Assembly (NCBI RefSeq): GCF_050753385.1
Contig: NZ_JBLZFZ010000027.1
Span: 1-64,000, forward strand
DNA: 64,000 nucleotides
DNA from: Pantanalinema rosaneae
Lineage (GTDB): Bacteria; Cyanobacteriota; Cyanobacteriia; Leptolyngbyales; Leptolyngbyaceae
Direction of reading: 5' to 3'
Positions 1-8,593 of the stretch are shown piece by piece (the first letter of the stretch is position 1; every line of letters starts with the position of its first letter). Both the position numbers and the translations under genes were made by a program. The notes below the pieces were generated by a model. That model was not told the origin of the DNA. It made no database searches and saw only the letters and a list, made by a program, of their open reading frames with translations.

Positions 1-19
1 AGATGTGTATAAGAGACAG
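1..19 (+). other. Sequencing adapter remnant (Nextera mosaic end)
   Basis: The window opens with AGATGTGTATAAGAGACAG, which is exactly the 19-base Tn5 mosaic end used in Nextera library preparation. It is not genomic. Translating through it gives an N-terminus starting MCIRDS, a peptide typical of such carry-over. The true contig therefore begins at about position 20 and the first gene is cut there. Confidence 0.95.
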
Positions 20-20
20 T

Positions 21-57
21 CCCTCATCTTCCTCACCTTCCCCCTCCCCCCATCCCC
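21..57 (+). repeat. Pyrimidine-only low-complexity repeat inside a coding frame
   Basis: A tract made almost entirely of C and T, with a few A in CAT/TCA triplets, encodes a Ser/Pro run directly before the conserved LFFVASRGHH block of the hydantoinase B gene. Very similar tracts lie at 25980-26028 (in frame in another gene) and, on the opposite strand, at about 10721-10760 and 59619-59690. I read it as one copy of a dispersed simple repeat that tolerates in-frame insertion. It may also explain why the assembly broke here. Confidence 0.55.
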
Positions 58-1241
58 TCTTCTTCGTCGCCTCTCGCGGACACCACGCCGATATTGGCGG
101 CATCACCCCCGGATCAATGCCACCGAGCAGCACTGCCATTACCCAGGAAGGAATTCTGATTGATCACGTTAAGCTGATCGATCGCGGACAGTTTCGCGAA
201 GCCGAATTACTGGAACTATTAACCACGGGCGATTATCCCGTTCGGAATGTTACTCAAAATATTGCCGATCTAAAAGCGCAGGTCGCGGCAAACGAAAAAG
301 GGGCACAGGAACTAATCAAGATGGTGCAGCACTTTGGCCTAGCGACCGTCCAAGCCTACATGCAACATGTGCAGGATAATGCGGAAGCGGCAGTGCGAAA
401 AGCGATCGCGGCTTTAAAGGATGGTGCATTCACTTACCCAATGGATGATGGTTGCCAGATTCAAGTCACAGTAACAGTCAACCGCGAGGCTTGTAGGGCG
501 ACGATCGACTTTACGGGCACCTCTCCTCAGCAACCGACTAACTTTAATGCGCCGTTAGCCGTGTGCAAAGCGGCAGTCCTCTATGTGTTCCGGACGTTGG
601 TGGATGATGATATTCCCTTAAATGCGGGCTGTCTGAAGCCATTAGACATCATTGTGCCTGCGGGTTGTTTGCTAAATCCTCAGTATCCAGCAGCCGTGGT
701 AGCAGGCAATGTCGAAACCTCCCAGGCGGTGACGGATGCTCTGTATGGCGCGTTAGGAGTGCTGGCGGCTGCTCAAGGCACGATGAATAATTTCACCTTC
801 GGCAACGATCGCTACCAATACTACGAAACCATTTGTGGCGGATCGGGAGCCGGAGCCAACTTTAATGGCACTGATGCGGTACATACGCACATGACCAATT
901 CCCGCTTAACCGATCCCGAAGTGTTGGAGTGGCGGTTTCCAGTGTTGTTGGAACAGTTTGCGATTCGGGCTGAGAGTGGGGGGACAGGTCAGCATCACGG
1001 GGGCAATGGGGTGATCCGACGTATCCGGTTTCGGGAAGCCATGACTGCCGCGATTTTATCAAACCATCGCGTTGTGCCGCCGTTTGGTTTACAGGGTGGT
1101 TCTCCGGGGCAGGTCGGACAAAATTGGGTCGAGCGATCGTCCGGTGAAATTGAACCTCTGGGCAGTCAAGCGGAAGTTGAGATGCGATCGGGCGATGTGT
1201 TTGTGATTGCCACTCCAGGTGGCGGTGGTTATGGTTGTTAA
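21..1241 (+). CDS. Hydantoinase B / 5-oxoprolinase C-terminal region (5'-truncated)
   Basis: This is the C-terminal part, about 407 residues, of a HyuB-type protein, either free-standing or the second half of an ATP-dependent 5-oxoprolinase. That enzyme opens cyclic 5-oxoproline to glutamate in glutathione salvage. Family signatures seen are FFVASRGHHADIGGITPGSMP near the start, the DFTGTSPQ block, the GNVETSQ block and a C-terminal TPGGGGYG. The stop is TAA at 1239-1241. The start is missing because the contig begins inside the gene, behind adapter sequence. A Ser/Pro stretch from a simple repeat sits just before the conserved block. Whether the hydantoinase A half was fused upstream cannot be seen. 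Confidence 0.85.
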   Translation, partial: PSSSSPSPSPHPLFFVASRGHHADIGGITPGSMPPSSTAITQEGILIDHVKLIDRGQFREAELLELLTTGDYPVRNVTQNIADLKAQVAANEKGAQELIKMVQHFGLATVQAYMQHVQDNAEAAVRKAIAALKDGAFTYPMDDGCQIQVTVTVNREACRATIDFTGTSPQQPTNFNAPLAVCKAAVLYVFRTLVDDDIPLNAGCLKPLDIIVPAGCLLNPQYPAAVVAGNVETSQAVTDALYGALGVLAAAQGTMNNFTFGNDRYQYYETICGGSGAGANFNGTDAVHTHMTNSRLTDPEVLEWRFPVLLEQFAIRAESGGTGQHHGGNGVIRRIRFREAMTAAILSNHRVVPPFGLQGGSPGQVGQNWVERSSGEIEPLGSQAEVEMRSGDVFVIATPGGGGYGC

Positions 1242-1500
1242 GAGACGATCGGGTCATACTAGGATAAGTATTTTTACTCCTGCCAGAACCATAGAGAAGC
1301 TGCTAAGTTGGGGGGGAAGCTGTGATCCTTGAAAACCGCATAATTTCGTCAACCCCCACGGATGCCCTACCCTGTCTTGGTTTCCACCTTTTTTCTGCTC
1401 TCGTAATTGAGAATGAACTAGGGTTAATTGACAGGAAAAATCACCCCCTAAAAAATGGGTATCTGAAAGCCCGATGGCATAAGGGTTTCAAATTGCCAGG
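1242..1500 (+). promoter_or_regulatory. CRISPR leader with promoter
   Basis: This 259-base stretch between the oxoprolinase stop and the first CRISPR repeat has no convincing gene. It contains a perfect -35 box TTGACA at 1428-1433 and an AAAAAT -10-like box at 1451-1456, separated by 17 bases. This predicts transcription starting near 1463, about 38 bases before the first repeat, and reading into the array. The array's degenerate repeat is at the far (right) end, which independently places the leader here. The promoter is inferred from sequence only. Confidence 0.7.
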
Positions 1501-3751
1501 GTTCATTAACCCACTACCCCGCAAGGGGACGGAAACGAGTTGGTTGACCTTGCTCATTAAGAGAAGGCTTTAAGTTCATTAACCCACTACCCCGCAAGGG
1601 GACGGAAACTATGATGGAGTTTTTTTTAGTTTTCCATCTGCTGGTTCATTAACCCACTACCCCGCAAGGGGACGGAAACTTGCACCTTCAACTTCGGTGC
1701 TATAGCCGTCGGGGGTTCATTAACCCACTACCCCGCAAGGGGACGGAAACTTACCGCCGCCGCCGTCGTTTTGGAAGTTACCGGTTCATTAACCCACTAC
1801 CCCGCAAGGGGACGGAAACCAAGAGTCATGTTTATTGTCTGGTTTTTCACTTTGGTTCATTAACCCACTACCCCGCAAGGGGACGGAAACCACCAACAAG
1901 CCAATCAAAGTGAAAAAAAAAAGCAAAAAGTTCATTAACCCACTACCCCGCAAGGGGACGGAAACGTATTGGGGTCTGGAACCCATTGTTGAGCTCCAGG
2001 TTCATTAACCCACTACCCCGCAAGGGGACGGAAACAACAGTGTGCATTTGCATAGTCTGTTATTCGGACTGGTTCATTAACCCACTACCCCGCAAGGGGA
2101 CGGAAACTTGATAGTCAACAAGTTCACCTGGACGGGTTGTTCATTAACCCACTACCCCGCAAGGGGACGGAAACCTTCCCGTGGGCACTCCGTTTTTGTT
2201 TTCGGCAGTAAGCGTTCATTAACCCACTACCCCGCAAGGGGACGGAAACTGGGATAACAAGAGTGAATTTGAAACCGTTGACGAGTTCATTAACCCACTA
2301 CCCCGCAAGGGGACGGAAACAGCAGCTTCGTAGTCTTCAGGCATGACATTTGCTTTGGTTCATTAACCCACTACCCCGCAAGGGGACGGAAACAATCCTC
2401 CACAACGACCTGTTGTACACCCTGACCGTTCATTAACCCACTACCCCGCAAGGGGACGGAAACCCTTCGTCAGGTGGGGTGTAATCCTCCACAACGACCT
2501 GTTCATTAACCCACTACCCCGCAAGGGGACGGAAACGTGTTGAAAAGCCACCCCAAGCTCAAAATTAGGAATGTTCATTAACCCACTACCCCGCAAGGGG
2601 ACGGAAACAATTAGAGACTTTGGTGATACCAAGTTATGATTAAAGTTCATTAACCCACTACCCCGCAAGGGGACGGAAACGAGGAGCCATAAAATCCATG
2701 GCTAGAGGGTTGTTGGTTCATTAACCCACTACCCCGCAAGGGGACGGAAACTGCCGTAAACGAAATTTGTCCCAGGTGATTTTTTAAAAGTTCATTAACC
2801 CACTACCCCGCAAGGGGACGGAAACTTCACCATTTGGCTTGAGAGCAATTTCTTGCCCTCGTTCATTAACCCACTACCCCGCAAGGGGACGGAAACGCTC
2901 CAGACCAGCAACCATTATTTCTGGTACAGTCGTTCATTAACCCACTACCCCGCAAGGGGACGGAAACATACTGGGCTAATACATCGGTTGACGAACCTAA
3001 AGTTCATTAACCCACTACCCCGCAAGGGGACGGAAACAAGAGGTGAGTAGGCTGTAATGAATCCCATCACTAAGTTCATTAACCCACTACCCCGCAAGGG
3101 GACGGAAACCCAACTTCCTCATCTAACCAATCAGGAGATGTTGGGTTCATTAACCCACTACCCCGCAAGGGGACGGAAACCACCGATTTTCTGAACCAAT
3201 GTGATGGATGTGATCAGGGTTCATTAACCCACTACCCCGCAAGGGGACGGAAACGCTAGCCATCGTAATGATGGACTGTTGACCCAAGAGTTCATTAACC
3301 CACTACCCCGCAAGGGGACGGAAACAAACCTCCCCATCGCCAGCAAGCTTCGTGAGAAGCTTGGTTCATTAACCCACTACCCCGCAAGGGGACGGAAACC
3401 ATTACCGGGCAATTGATACCCTTTTGAGGTAATGGTTCATTAACCCACTACCCCGCAAGGGGACGGAAACCCTGCGACCATGATTTCAGGCGCTTTCAAT
3501 CTGTGTTCATTAACCCACTACCCCGCAAGGGGACGGAAACGGTAACGCATTGACAGGCTCAATAACGCTTGAAAAAGTTCATTAACCCACTACCCCGCAA
3601 GGGGACGGAAACGTGATACCGCAACGTTGGGAATGACAGCATTAAGTTCATTAACCCACTACCCCGCAAGGGGACGGAAACTCTCCTCCTACACAGTGGT
3701 AGGTAAATTTAGTTTGTTCATTAACCCACTACCCCGCAAGGGGACGGAAAT
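1501..3751 (+). CRISPR. CRISPR array, 32 repeats of 36 bases and 31 spacers
   Basis: The 36-base repeat starts GTTCATTAAC, carries the palindromic core CCCCGCAAGGGG and ends GACGGAAAC. Repeats begin at 1501, 1574, 1644, 1715, 1784, 1855, 1930, 2000, 2072, 2139, 2214, 2285, 2358, 2428, 2501, 2573, 2645, 2716, 2790, 2861, 2932, 3002, 3074, 3145, 3219, 3290, 3364, 3435, 3505, 3577, 3646 and 3716. By eye all are identical except the last, whose final C is T. Spacers are 31-39 bases (mean about 35). The degenerate last repeat puts the leader on the left, so the newest spacers are at the left. Spacers 13 and 14 overlap in sequence. Spacers 26 and 27 contain inverted repeats. No cas gene is within the window, so the type cannot be assigned; a GC stem and GAAAC end are common in cyanobacterial type III and I-D arrays. 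Confidence 0.99.
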
Positions 3752-3846
3752 TAGGTCGATCGCGATCGCGCAAGAATTTTTGGTGGAAGCGGCGATCGTT
3801 GCGGTAAAGTGACCCCAGATATAGTTGACGATCGCACAAATTGCCC

Positions 3847-4872
3847 ATGTCCCGTTCTAGCTCTTTGCGCTACTACATTCTGGCGCGGTTGCTGTTGGCT
3901 CCCCTGATGCTATGGGTGATCACCACCGCCGTATTTTTGTTACTACGGGCTACTCCCGGTGATCCGGTGGATGCCTTGTTAGGTCCCCGCGCTCCCCAAG
4001 CCGCCAAGGATGAACTCCGTAACCAATTGGGCTTAGGTAAACCCCTGATCATGCAGTATCTCGATTACATGGGATCATTACTGCGGGGCGACCTGGGTAA
4101 CTCCCTCACCAGTCAGGGGCAAACCGTCTGGGAGATTATTCAACGCTTCTTTCCGGCAACGGTGGAATTAGCCGTCATCAGTATGGCGATCGCGCTGATC
4201 GTCGGCATTGGTGTGGGCATCCTATCTGCCTCCCGTCCTAATACTTCCTTTGATGTGGGTGGACGCTTGTTTGGCATTCTCACCTACTCAATTCCCATGT
4301 TCTGGCTCGGCATGGTGCTGCAACTAATTTTTTCTGTAGGACTAGGCTGGTTTCCCCTGGGCACTCGCTTCCCGGTCACGATCCCTGCCCCCGATGGGCC
4401 CACTGGGCTGTATACGATCGATAGTCTGCTGCATGGCAACCTACCCCAGTTCTTCACCGCTCTGTATTACCTGGCGTTACCTTGCCTGACTCTGGGGATT
4501 CTAATTAGTGGCATCTTTGAACGGATTGTCCGCGTCAACCTCCAGAAAACTCTGCAATCCGATTATGTGGAAGCTGCCAGAGCCAGAGGCATTCCCGAAT
4601 CTCGGATTCTGATGTCCCATGCTTTAAAGAATGCCTTAATTCCCGTGATTACGATTTTGGGCTTAACCCTAGCCGCTCTCCTGGGTGGGGCACTGCTCAC
4701 CGAAGTCACCTTCTCCTGGCCCGGACTGGCAAATCGCCTCTATCGCGCGATCGCCCAACGGGACTATCCTACAGTGCAGGGCATCATCGTCTTTTTTGCC
4801 GCGATCGTGGCGGCAGCCAGCATCCTGGTCGATATTCTCAATGCCTACATCGACCCCCGCATTCGCTATTAA
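3847..4872 (+). CDS. ABC transporter permease, DppB/OppB family
   Basis: This inner-membrane permease subunit belongs to a dipeptide/oligopeptide/nickel-type ABC importer. It has the family's N-terminal segment LLLRATPGDPVDALLG after the first membrane helix and about six hydrophobic helices. The EAA-like loop that contacts the ATPase is at DYVEAARARGIPESRIL, and it ends with the usual DPRIRY. The length of 341 residues is normal. I chose ATG at 3847; an in-frame TTG two codons upstream (3841) is possible. It starts 95 bases after the CRISPR array and has no partner permease (DppC), ATPase or binding protein beside it, so the rest of the importer must be encoded elsewhere. The stop overlaps that of the convergent transglycosylase gene. 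Confidence 0.92.
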   Translation: MSRSSSLRYYILARLLLAPLMLWVITTAVFLLLRATPGDPVDALLGPRAPQAAKDELRNQLGLGKPLIMQYLDYMGSLLRGDLGNSLTSQGQTVWEIIQRFFPATVELAVISMAIALIVGIGVGILSASRPNTSFDVGGRLFGILTYSIPMFWLGMVLQLIFSVGLGWFPLGTRFPVTIPAPDGPTGLYTIDSLLHGNLPQFFTALYYLALPCLTLGILISGIFERIVRVNLQKTLQSDYVEAARARGIPESRILMSHALKNALIPVITILGLTLAALLGGALLTEVTFSWPGLANRLYRAIAQRDYPTVQGIIVFFAAIVAAASILVDILNAYIDPRIRY

Positions 4873-5666
4873 TCACCGATCGATTGCTGGTTAAACCGTT
4901 CGAGAATCTGGTTGGCGTAGGTGGCGATACTGGGGTATGCGTCGTCATTCCAGGATTGTGGTGTCGTATCGGTAAACTTGTCGGGATTGCCGGAATACCA
5001 CCAGGCGGCTACTCGGCGGATCGCTTCGGATTGATTCCCGTTAGCCTGGACGATCGCCTGTTGCCAATATTCCGTCAGCTTGTGGTCGATCACCATAATC
5101 TGTAACCCCGGACTATTGAGAAATTCCTGGGGGGATACCTCTCGCCCAACCGCTTCCAGACTCCACTTGGCTAATTGCTCGGGCATCACCTGCCCCAAAC
5201 CTAACGCTCCACTGCCGGAGGGATTCTGTAACTGATGGTTGCCGTCACTCTCCTGGTCAATAATTGCCTGTCGCAAGTTGCGGATCAGGGCGGACGTTGC
5301 GGGAGTTGGTTCAAAGGTGGCAAGTTGAGCCGTTGCCAGTTCATTCGCTGGGCTCGGTTCCGCATTAAACTGTTGCCCGATCGCATCGACTACCGAATCC
5401 GTTGCCATCATCATTAGCAAAATTGCCATGACAATCCGGAGATGCAGATGCCCATTCGATGTCGTTAAGGCTTGAATCCAATCCTGTAGCACTGGATGGC
5501 GTACACGGCGTTTTCTGACTGCCCGAACGCGGCGACTTGAGCCTGCCTGGAGTCGGGTTGGAGCCATCCGATCGCCTCTCCGAACGGTGATCGAGGGATG
5601 GACACCGACAGAACCAACGCCTTGAGTGGTCATGCTACGGGTAAATTTGGAAACACTGCGACCCAT
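4869..5666 (-). CDS. Membrane-anchored lytic transglycosylase (SLT domain)
   Basis: This is a peptidoglycan lytic transglycosylase of the SLT fold. The C-terminal domain has the catalytic-glutamate motif IDQESDGN followed by GALGLGQVMPE, and a closing AAWWYSGNP / YANQILERF segment typical of the family. Counting from the ATG at 5666, a very basic cytoplasmic stretch precedes one membrane helix at about residues 78-95, and the enzyme domain lies in the periplasm. The start is uncertain: a GTG at 5723 would add 19 residues, and an ATG at 5633 is also in frame. The basic N-terminus is not part of the catalytic family. It is divergent from the EVE-domain gene. Confidence 0.8.
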   Translation of the reverse strand: MGRSVSKFTRSMTTQGVGSVGVHPSITVRRGDRMAPTRLQAGSSRRVRAVRKRRVRHPVLQDWIQALTTSNGHLHLRIVMAILLMMMATDSVVDAIGQQFNAEPSPANELATAQLATFEPTPATSALIRNLRQAIIDQESDGNHQLQNPSGSGALGLGQVMPEQLAKWSLEAVGREVSPQEFLNSPGLQIMVIDHKLTEYWQQAIVQANGNQSEAIRRVAAWWYSGNPDKFTDTTPQSWNDDAYPSIATYANQILERFNQQSIGD

Positions 5667-5770
5667 TTTGCCATTATTCTCTATAACTGTCTGGATTCTT
5701 TGGGCTGGGTTTGCGATTGGCACAAGACCCTGTACCCTAGTCCCTGTACTCTTTGCTGTTGGCGACCCCC

Positions 5771-6226
5771 ATGAACTATTGGCTGATGAAGTCTGAACCA
5801 GAGGCTTACAGCATTACGGATTTAGCCCGCGATCGCACCACCTTGTGGGATGGGGTACGGAACTATCAAGCTCGGAACTTTTTGCGATCGATGCAACTCG
5901 GTGATCTGGCATTCTTCTATCATTCCAATACCACGCCTCCCGGAATCGTTGGACTGATGCGGATTGTGCAAGCCAATGTGCTTGACCCTACCCAATTCGA
6001 CTCTAGTAGCAAATATTACGACCCCAAATCCACTCCGACCTCTCCCCGGTGGCAGACCGTTGAGGTAGAATTTGTCGAGCAATTTCCCCAAATCATCTCC
6101 CTCGATCGGCTCCGGCAGCAATTCAGCCCCGACGAGTTACAGGTCGTCCGCCAGGGGAATCGGCTGTCTGTGATGCCCGTTCCCACCGCGATCGCGCCAC
6201 AAATTCTGCACCTTGCCAACCCTTAA
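5771..6226 (+). CDS. EVE domain-containing protein
   Basis: This is a single-domain EVE protein of 151 residues, beginning MNYWLMKSEPEAYSI and continuing with TLWDGVRNYQARNFLRSM, GDLAFFYHSN and GIVGLM. These are the hallmarks of the EVE fold, which is related to PUA and YTH domains. EVE domains are thought to bind modified bases in DNA or RNA; in bacteria some are fused to or found near restriction systems, but stand-alone copies are common housekeeping genes. I chose ATG 5771; an upstream in-frame TTG (5753) is less likely. Nothing in the neighbourhood indicates a specific modified-base substrate. Confidence 0.9.
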   Translation: MNYWLMKSEPEAYSITDLARDRTTLWDGVRNYQARNFLRSMQLGDLAFFYHSNTTPPGIVGLMRIVQANVLDPTQFDSSSKYYDPKSTPTSPRWQTVEVEFVEQFPQIISLDRLRQQFSPDELQVVRQGNRLSVMPVPTAIAPQILHLANP

Positions 6227-6449
6227 CCTGATCGCTGACTGAGTCATGGTGAAAAGGACGATCGAGAATCAATTGGCTCTGTTTTGAATCACTGGGAACA
6301 AATAGCGACCGCAGTCGTCTAGTTTTTCCCTAAGGCAATAAAATTAGCTATCTGCTCTACAGCGATGCTGCATTGAGAAAGGGCTGTCCGTCAGGGCAAA
6401 GCTTTTGCATCCTCCTAATTTGAGTGGTTTGCGTTGGGGATATTCACCT

Positions 6450-7310
6450 ATGAAACGAATTTTATTGAGCAGCTTCATTACAGCCTTATCTACTGTTGCT
6501 CTAGTCACCAGTGCCCATACCCAAAGTTTTGAAGATGCGGCGCGGGTAGCAGAACAGCAACAAGCCTGTAAAAACTATGTGACGCGATCGATGGCTGAGC
6601 GTGACCGTGTCAATCCTAACGCTATCAATTCCAACGATATTCAGGTCGCTTTGGGACGAGTCGATCGCAATGGCACTGCGATCGTTAATTGGCGGATTCA
6701 GAACCGACGAGTGTCGGGCTACTGTACCGTGAACCGGAATGGACGGGTGATCAACTACCAGCAAACCAATAGCTCCGGTGGCAACTTCTATTCCGATGTG
6801 GAAAGAAACTGGGGCGGTGAGGTGCGTGCCTTCCGGGCTAGGGTCGAAGGCAATGCCTCCCTGGAATTAATGAGTCGCCCCACTCGTGGTCGTGATAAGG
6901 GCAATGAAGTTGGCAAGGTGCAGGGAGGCGAATTAGTCACCGTCAGGCGGCTCTATCGGGGTGACAATGACTTTACCTGGGCGTTAGTCACAGGCAGTAA
7001 TGGTCAGGAGGGCTGGATCAATTCCCGCCGGTTGCAGCAAGAACAGGGTACAGCCTCCCAGGTGGAATATAACTGGGGTCGGGAAGTGCGATCGTATCGA
7101 GCGCGGGTAGAAGAGGGTGGCAGATTGGAACTCTTAAACCGTCCCTCGAAGGGCAGAAATGCCGGGAAGCAAATTGCCTCAGTTACAGGTGGGGAACGGG
7201 TGACAGTTCGGCGTACCTACAAAGATAATGAAGGAAACAACTGGTCACTGATTCGAGGTTCCAATGGTCAGGAAGGCTGGATTAACTCCCGCAGACTCAA
7301 TCGAGACTAA
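6450..7310 (+). CDS. Secreted protein with two bacterial SH3 domains
   Basis: A cleavable signal peptide (MKRILLSSF..., cleavage around SAHTQ) is followed by a cysteine-containing domain of about 90 residues. Then come two similar SH3b-like repeats of about 70 residues; each runs from an NWG.EVR..RARVE motif through RVTVRR-type strands to NGQEGWINSRRL. SH3b domains usually bind cell-wall peptides or glycans, so a periplasmic or envelope role is likely. No enzymatic domain is visible. The ATG at 6450 gives a clean signal peptide; the longer frame from 6405 does not. The VOC gene follows after one base, suggesting co-transcription. Confidence 0.75.
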   Translation: MKRILLSSFITALSTVALVTSAHTQSFEDAARVAEQQQACKNYVTRSMAERDRVNPNAINSNDIQVALGRVDRNGTAIVNWRIQNRRVSGYCTVNRNGRVINYQQTNSSGGNFYSDVERNWGGEVRAFRARVEGNASLELMSRPTRGRDKGNEVGKVQGGELVTVRRLYRGDNDFTWALVTGSNGQEGWINSRRLQQEQGTASQVEYNWGREVRSYRARVEEGGRLELLNRPSKGRNAGKQIASVTGGERVTVRRTYKDNEGNNWSLIRGSNGQEGWINSRRLNRD

Positions 7311-7311
7311 G

Positions 7312-7770
7312 GTGAATGGGGCGACTGGGCTAGCGATCGGGGCGCTACGCCGGGTGCATCATATCGCCTTAAATGTCCAGAATATGCAGGCATCCCGCCA
7401 TTTCTATGGCACAATTCTGGGCTTGCATGAATTGACGGGTGATCAAGTGCCAGCCACCTTAAAGGAGTTGGTGGCAACGGGCAAAGTGGCTAACTTCGTA
7501 ACTCCCGACGGGACGGTGTTGGATCTGTTTGGCGAACCTGAGTTGTCACCCCCCGATCCCGATCCCAGTCGGCAATTTACCCGCGCCAACCATCTGGCGT
7601 TTGATATTGATCCCCAGATGTTTGAGCAGGCGATCGCGGTATTACAGCAGCATCAGGTGCGGATCGATCATGGTCCGGTCAGCCGTCCGACCGGGCGCGG
7701 CATTTATTTTTATGATCCCGATGGTTTCTTGCTGGAAATTCGCTGTGACCCAGAACCGATTAAAAATTAA
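7312..7770 (+). CDS. VOC family (glyoxalase/dioxygenase-fold) protein
   Basis: This vicinal-oxygen-chelate protein of about 152 residues starts with RVHHIALNVQNMQASRHFYGTILG and ends with GIYFYDPDGFLLEIRC, the two conserved halves of the fold. Metal-ligand candidates are the His in HHIAL, the His in ANHLAF and the Glu in LLEI. The substrate cannot be told from sequence; glyoxalase, fosfomycin-resistance-like and dioxygenase members all share this fold. I chose GTG at 7312, one base after the preceding stop; an ATG at 7264 would overlap the SH3b gene by 47 bases. Probably cotranscribed with the SH3b gene. Confidence 0.85.
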   Translation: MNGATGLAIGALRRVHHIALNVQNMQASRHFYGTILGLHELTGDQVPATLKELVATGKVANFVTPDGTVLDLFGEPELSPPDPDPSRQFTRANHLAFDIDPQMFEQAIAVLQQHQVRIDHGPVSRPTGRGIYFYDPDGFLLEIRCDPEPIKN

Positions 7771-7856
7771 TTAATTCTCTCGCCACTTAGATCAGTTCTT
7801 CCTACGATCGGGGCAGACTGCAATAGGTTCCTAGAGCAAGATTAAATCAATTCCTG

Positions 7857-8522
7857 ATGAAACGTTGGCTACCCTGCTTCGCCGGACTGGTCGCACTCGG
7901 AATAGTTGGCTATGCCCTGGTACTGTTAGCAGACAATCCCAGCGGCGTAATTTATCAACATGTTTCCTGTCCCACCCTGGATCATACAAAAGCCAAGGGC
8001 TTCCAAGTCCTGAGTACCCATCGCTGGTCAAAGGGCATGGTGGTGCTATACAGTGCGCTTTGTCCAACTCAGGATGGCAAATCCTCCCTGCAACGGGTGT
8101 TTGGGCATCAGGTAGTGCAGCGCAACGGCATGAGTTGGCATGTCAGTAGTAGCGATAGTTACGGCACAGGTCGCACTCCCACTTCGCCCGAAAAATTAAT
8201 TGAATATGGGATTAGCCGATCGCAGAGCCAGGAGGGCGATCGCTACACGATTCTGTATGGTCAGGTGCTAACCCCCAAAGTGAAGGCGGTAGAAGCCACA
8301 TTTAACAATGGCATGGTGTTGCAACAGCGTACCGTCAATGGCTCCTTTGCTCTGTTATCTCCGGATGCGACAGATATTTGTGAATTACGGATTCTGGGCA
8401 AAGATAATCAGATTTTGCGCCAAAAAGAATTGGGCAGACCGTTGAGTCCCTTAGTGCCCAAAAGTTTAGTCAGTCACGATCGGGTAAAACACCGTTGCCT
8501 GCCAGTTTCCAACTATTTATAA
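7857..8522 (+). CDS. Hypothetical membrane-anchored or secreted protein
   Basis: I do not recognise this 221-residue protein. It begins MKRWLPCFAGLVALGIVGYALVLL, a signal peptide or single membrane anchor, so the rest should be outside the cytoplasm. The body is a mixed beta-rich domain with Cys at CPTLD, LCPTQ, DICEL and HRCLP, an even number that could form disulfides in the periplasm. It stands alone between the VOC gene and a strong bidirectional hairpin terminator shared with ftsH. Confidence 0.6.
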   Translation: MKRWLPCFAGLVALGIVGYALVLLADNPSGVIYQHVSCPTLDHTKAKGFQVLSTHRWSKGMVVLYSALCPTQDGKSSLQRVFGHQVVQRNGMSWHVSSSDSYGTGRTPTSPEKLIEYGISRSQSQEGDRYTILYGQVLTPKVKAVEATFNNGMVLQQRTVNGSFALLSPDATDICELRILGKDNQILRQKELGRPLSPLVPKSLVSHDRVKHRCLPVSNYL

Positions 8523-8535
8523 CAGTTAACGCCGA

Positions 8536-8570
8536 TAAAAACGGGGATGAGGTGCCGTCATCCCCGTTTG
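8536..8570. terminator. Bidirectional intrinsic terminator
   Basis: A perfect 11-bp stem (8540-8550 paired with 8558-8568, loop of 7) sits between two convergent gene ends. Reading leftward the stem is followed by a T run (TTTTTATC), ideal for terminating ftsH. Reading rightward it is followed by TTTGTCT, adequate for the hypothetical gene. Confidence 0.85.
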
Positions 8571-8593
8571 TCTACTTACTGAGAGTTTCGAGA

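Noticed and set aside
1322..3812. Short frames in the CRISPR leader and array (for example 1322-1573, 1680-1913, 2853-3050, 3627-3812 and minus-strand counterparts)
   Set aside because: They translate the repeat over and over (FINPLPRKGTET on one strand, VSVPLRGSGLMN on the other) and are by-products of the array.
6227..6449. Possible small gene or riboswitch before the SH3b gene
   Set aside because: The only frame (ATG near 6246) stops after 13 codons and no conserved aptamer pattern is visible.
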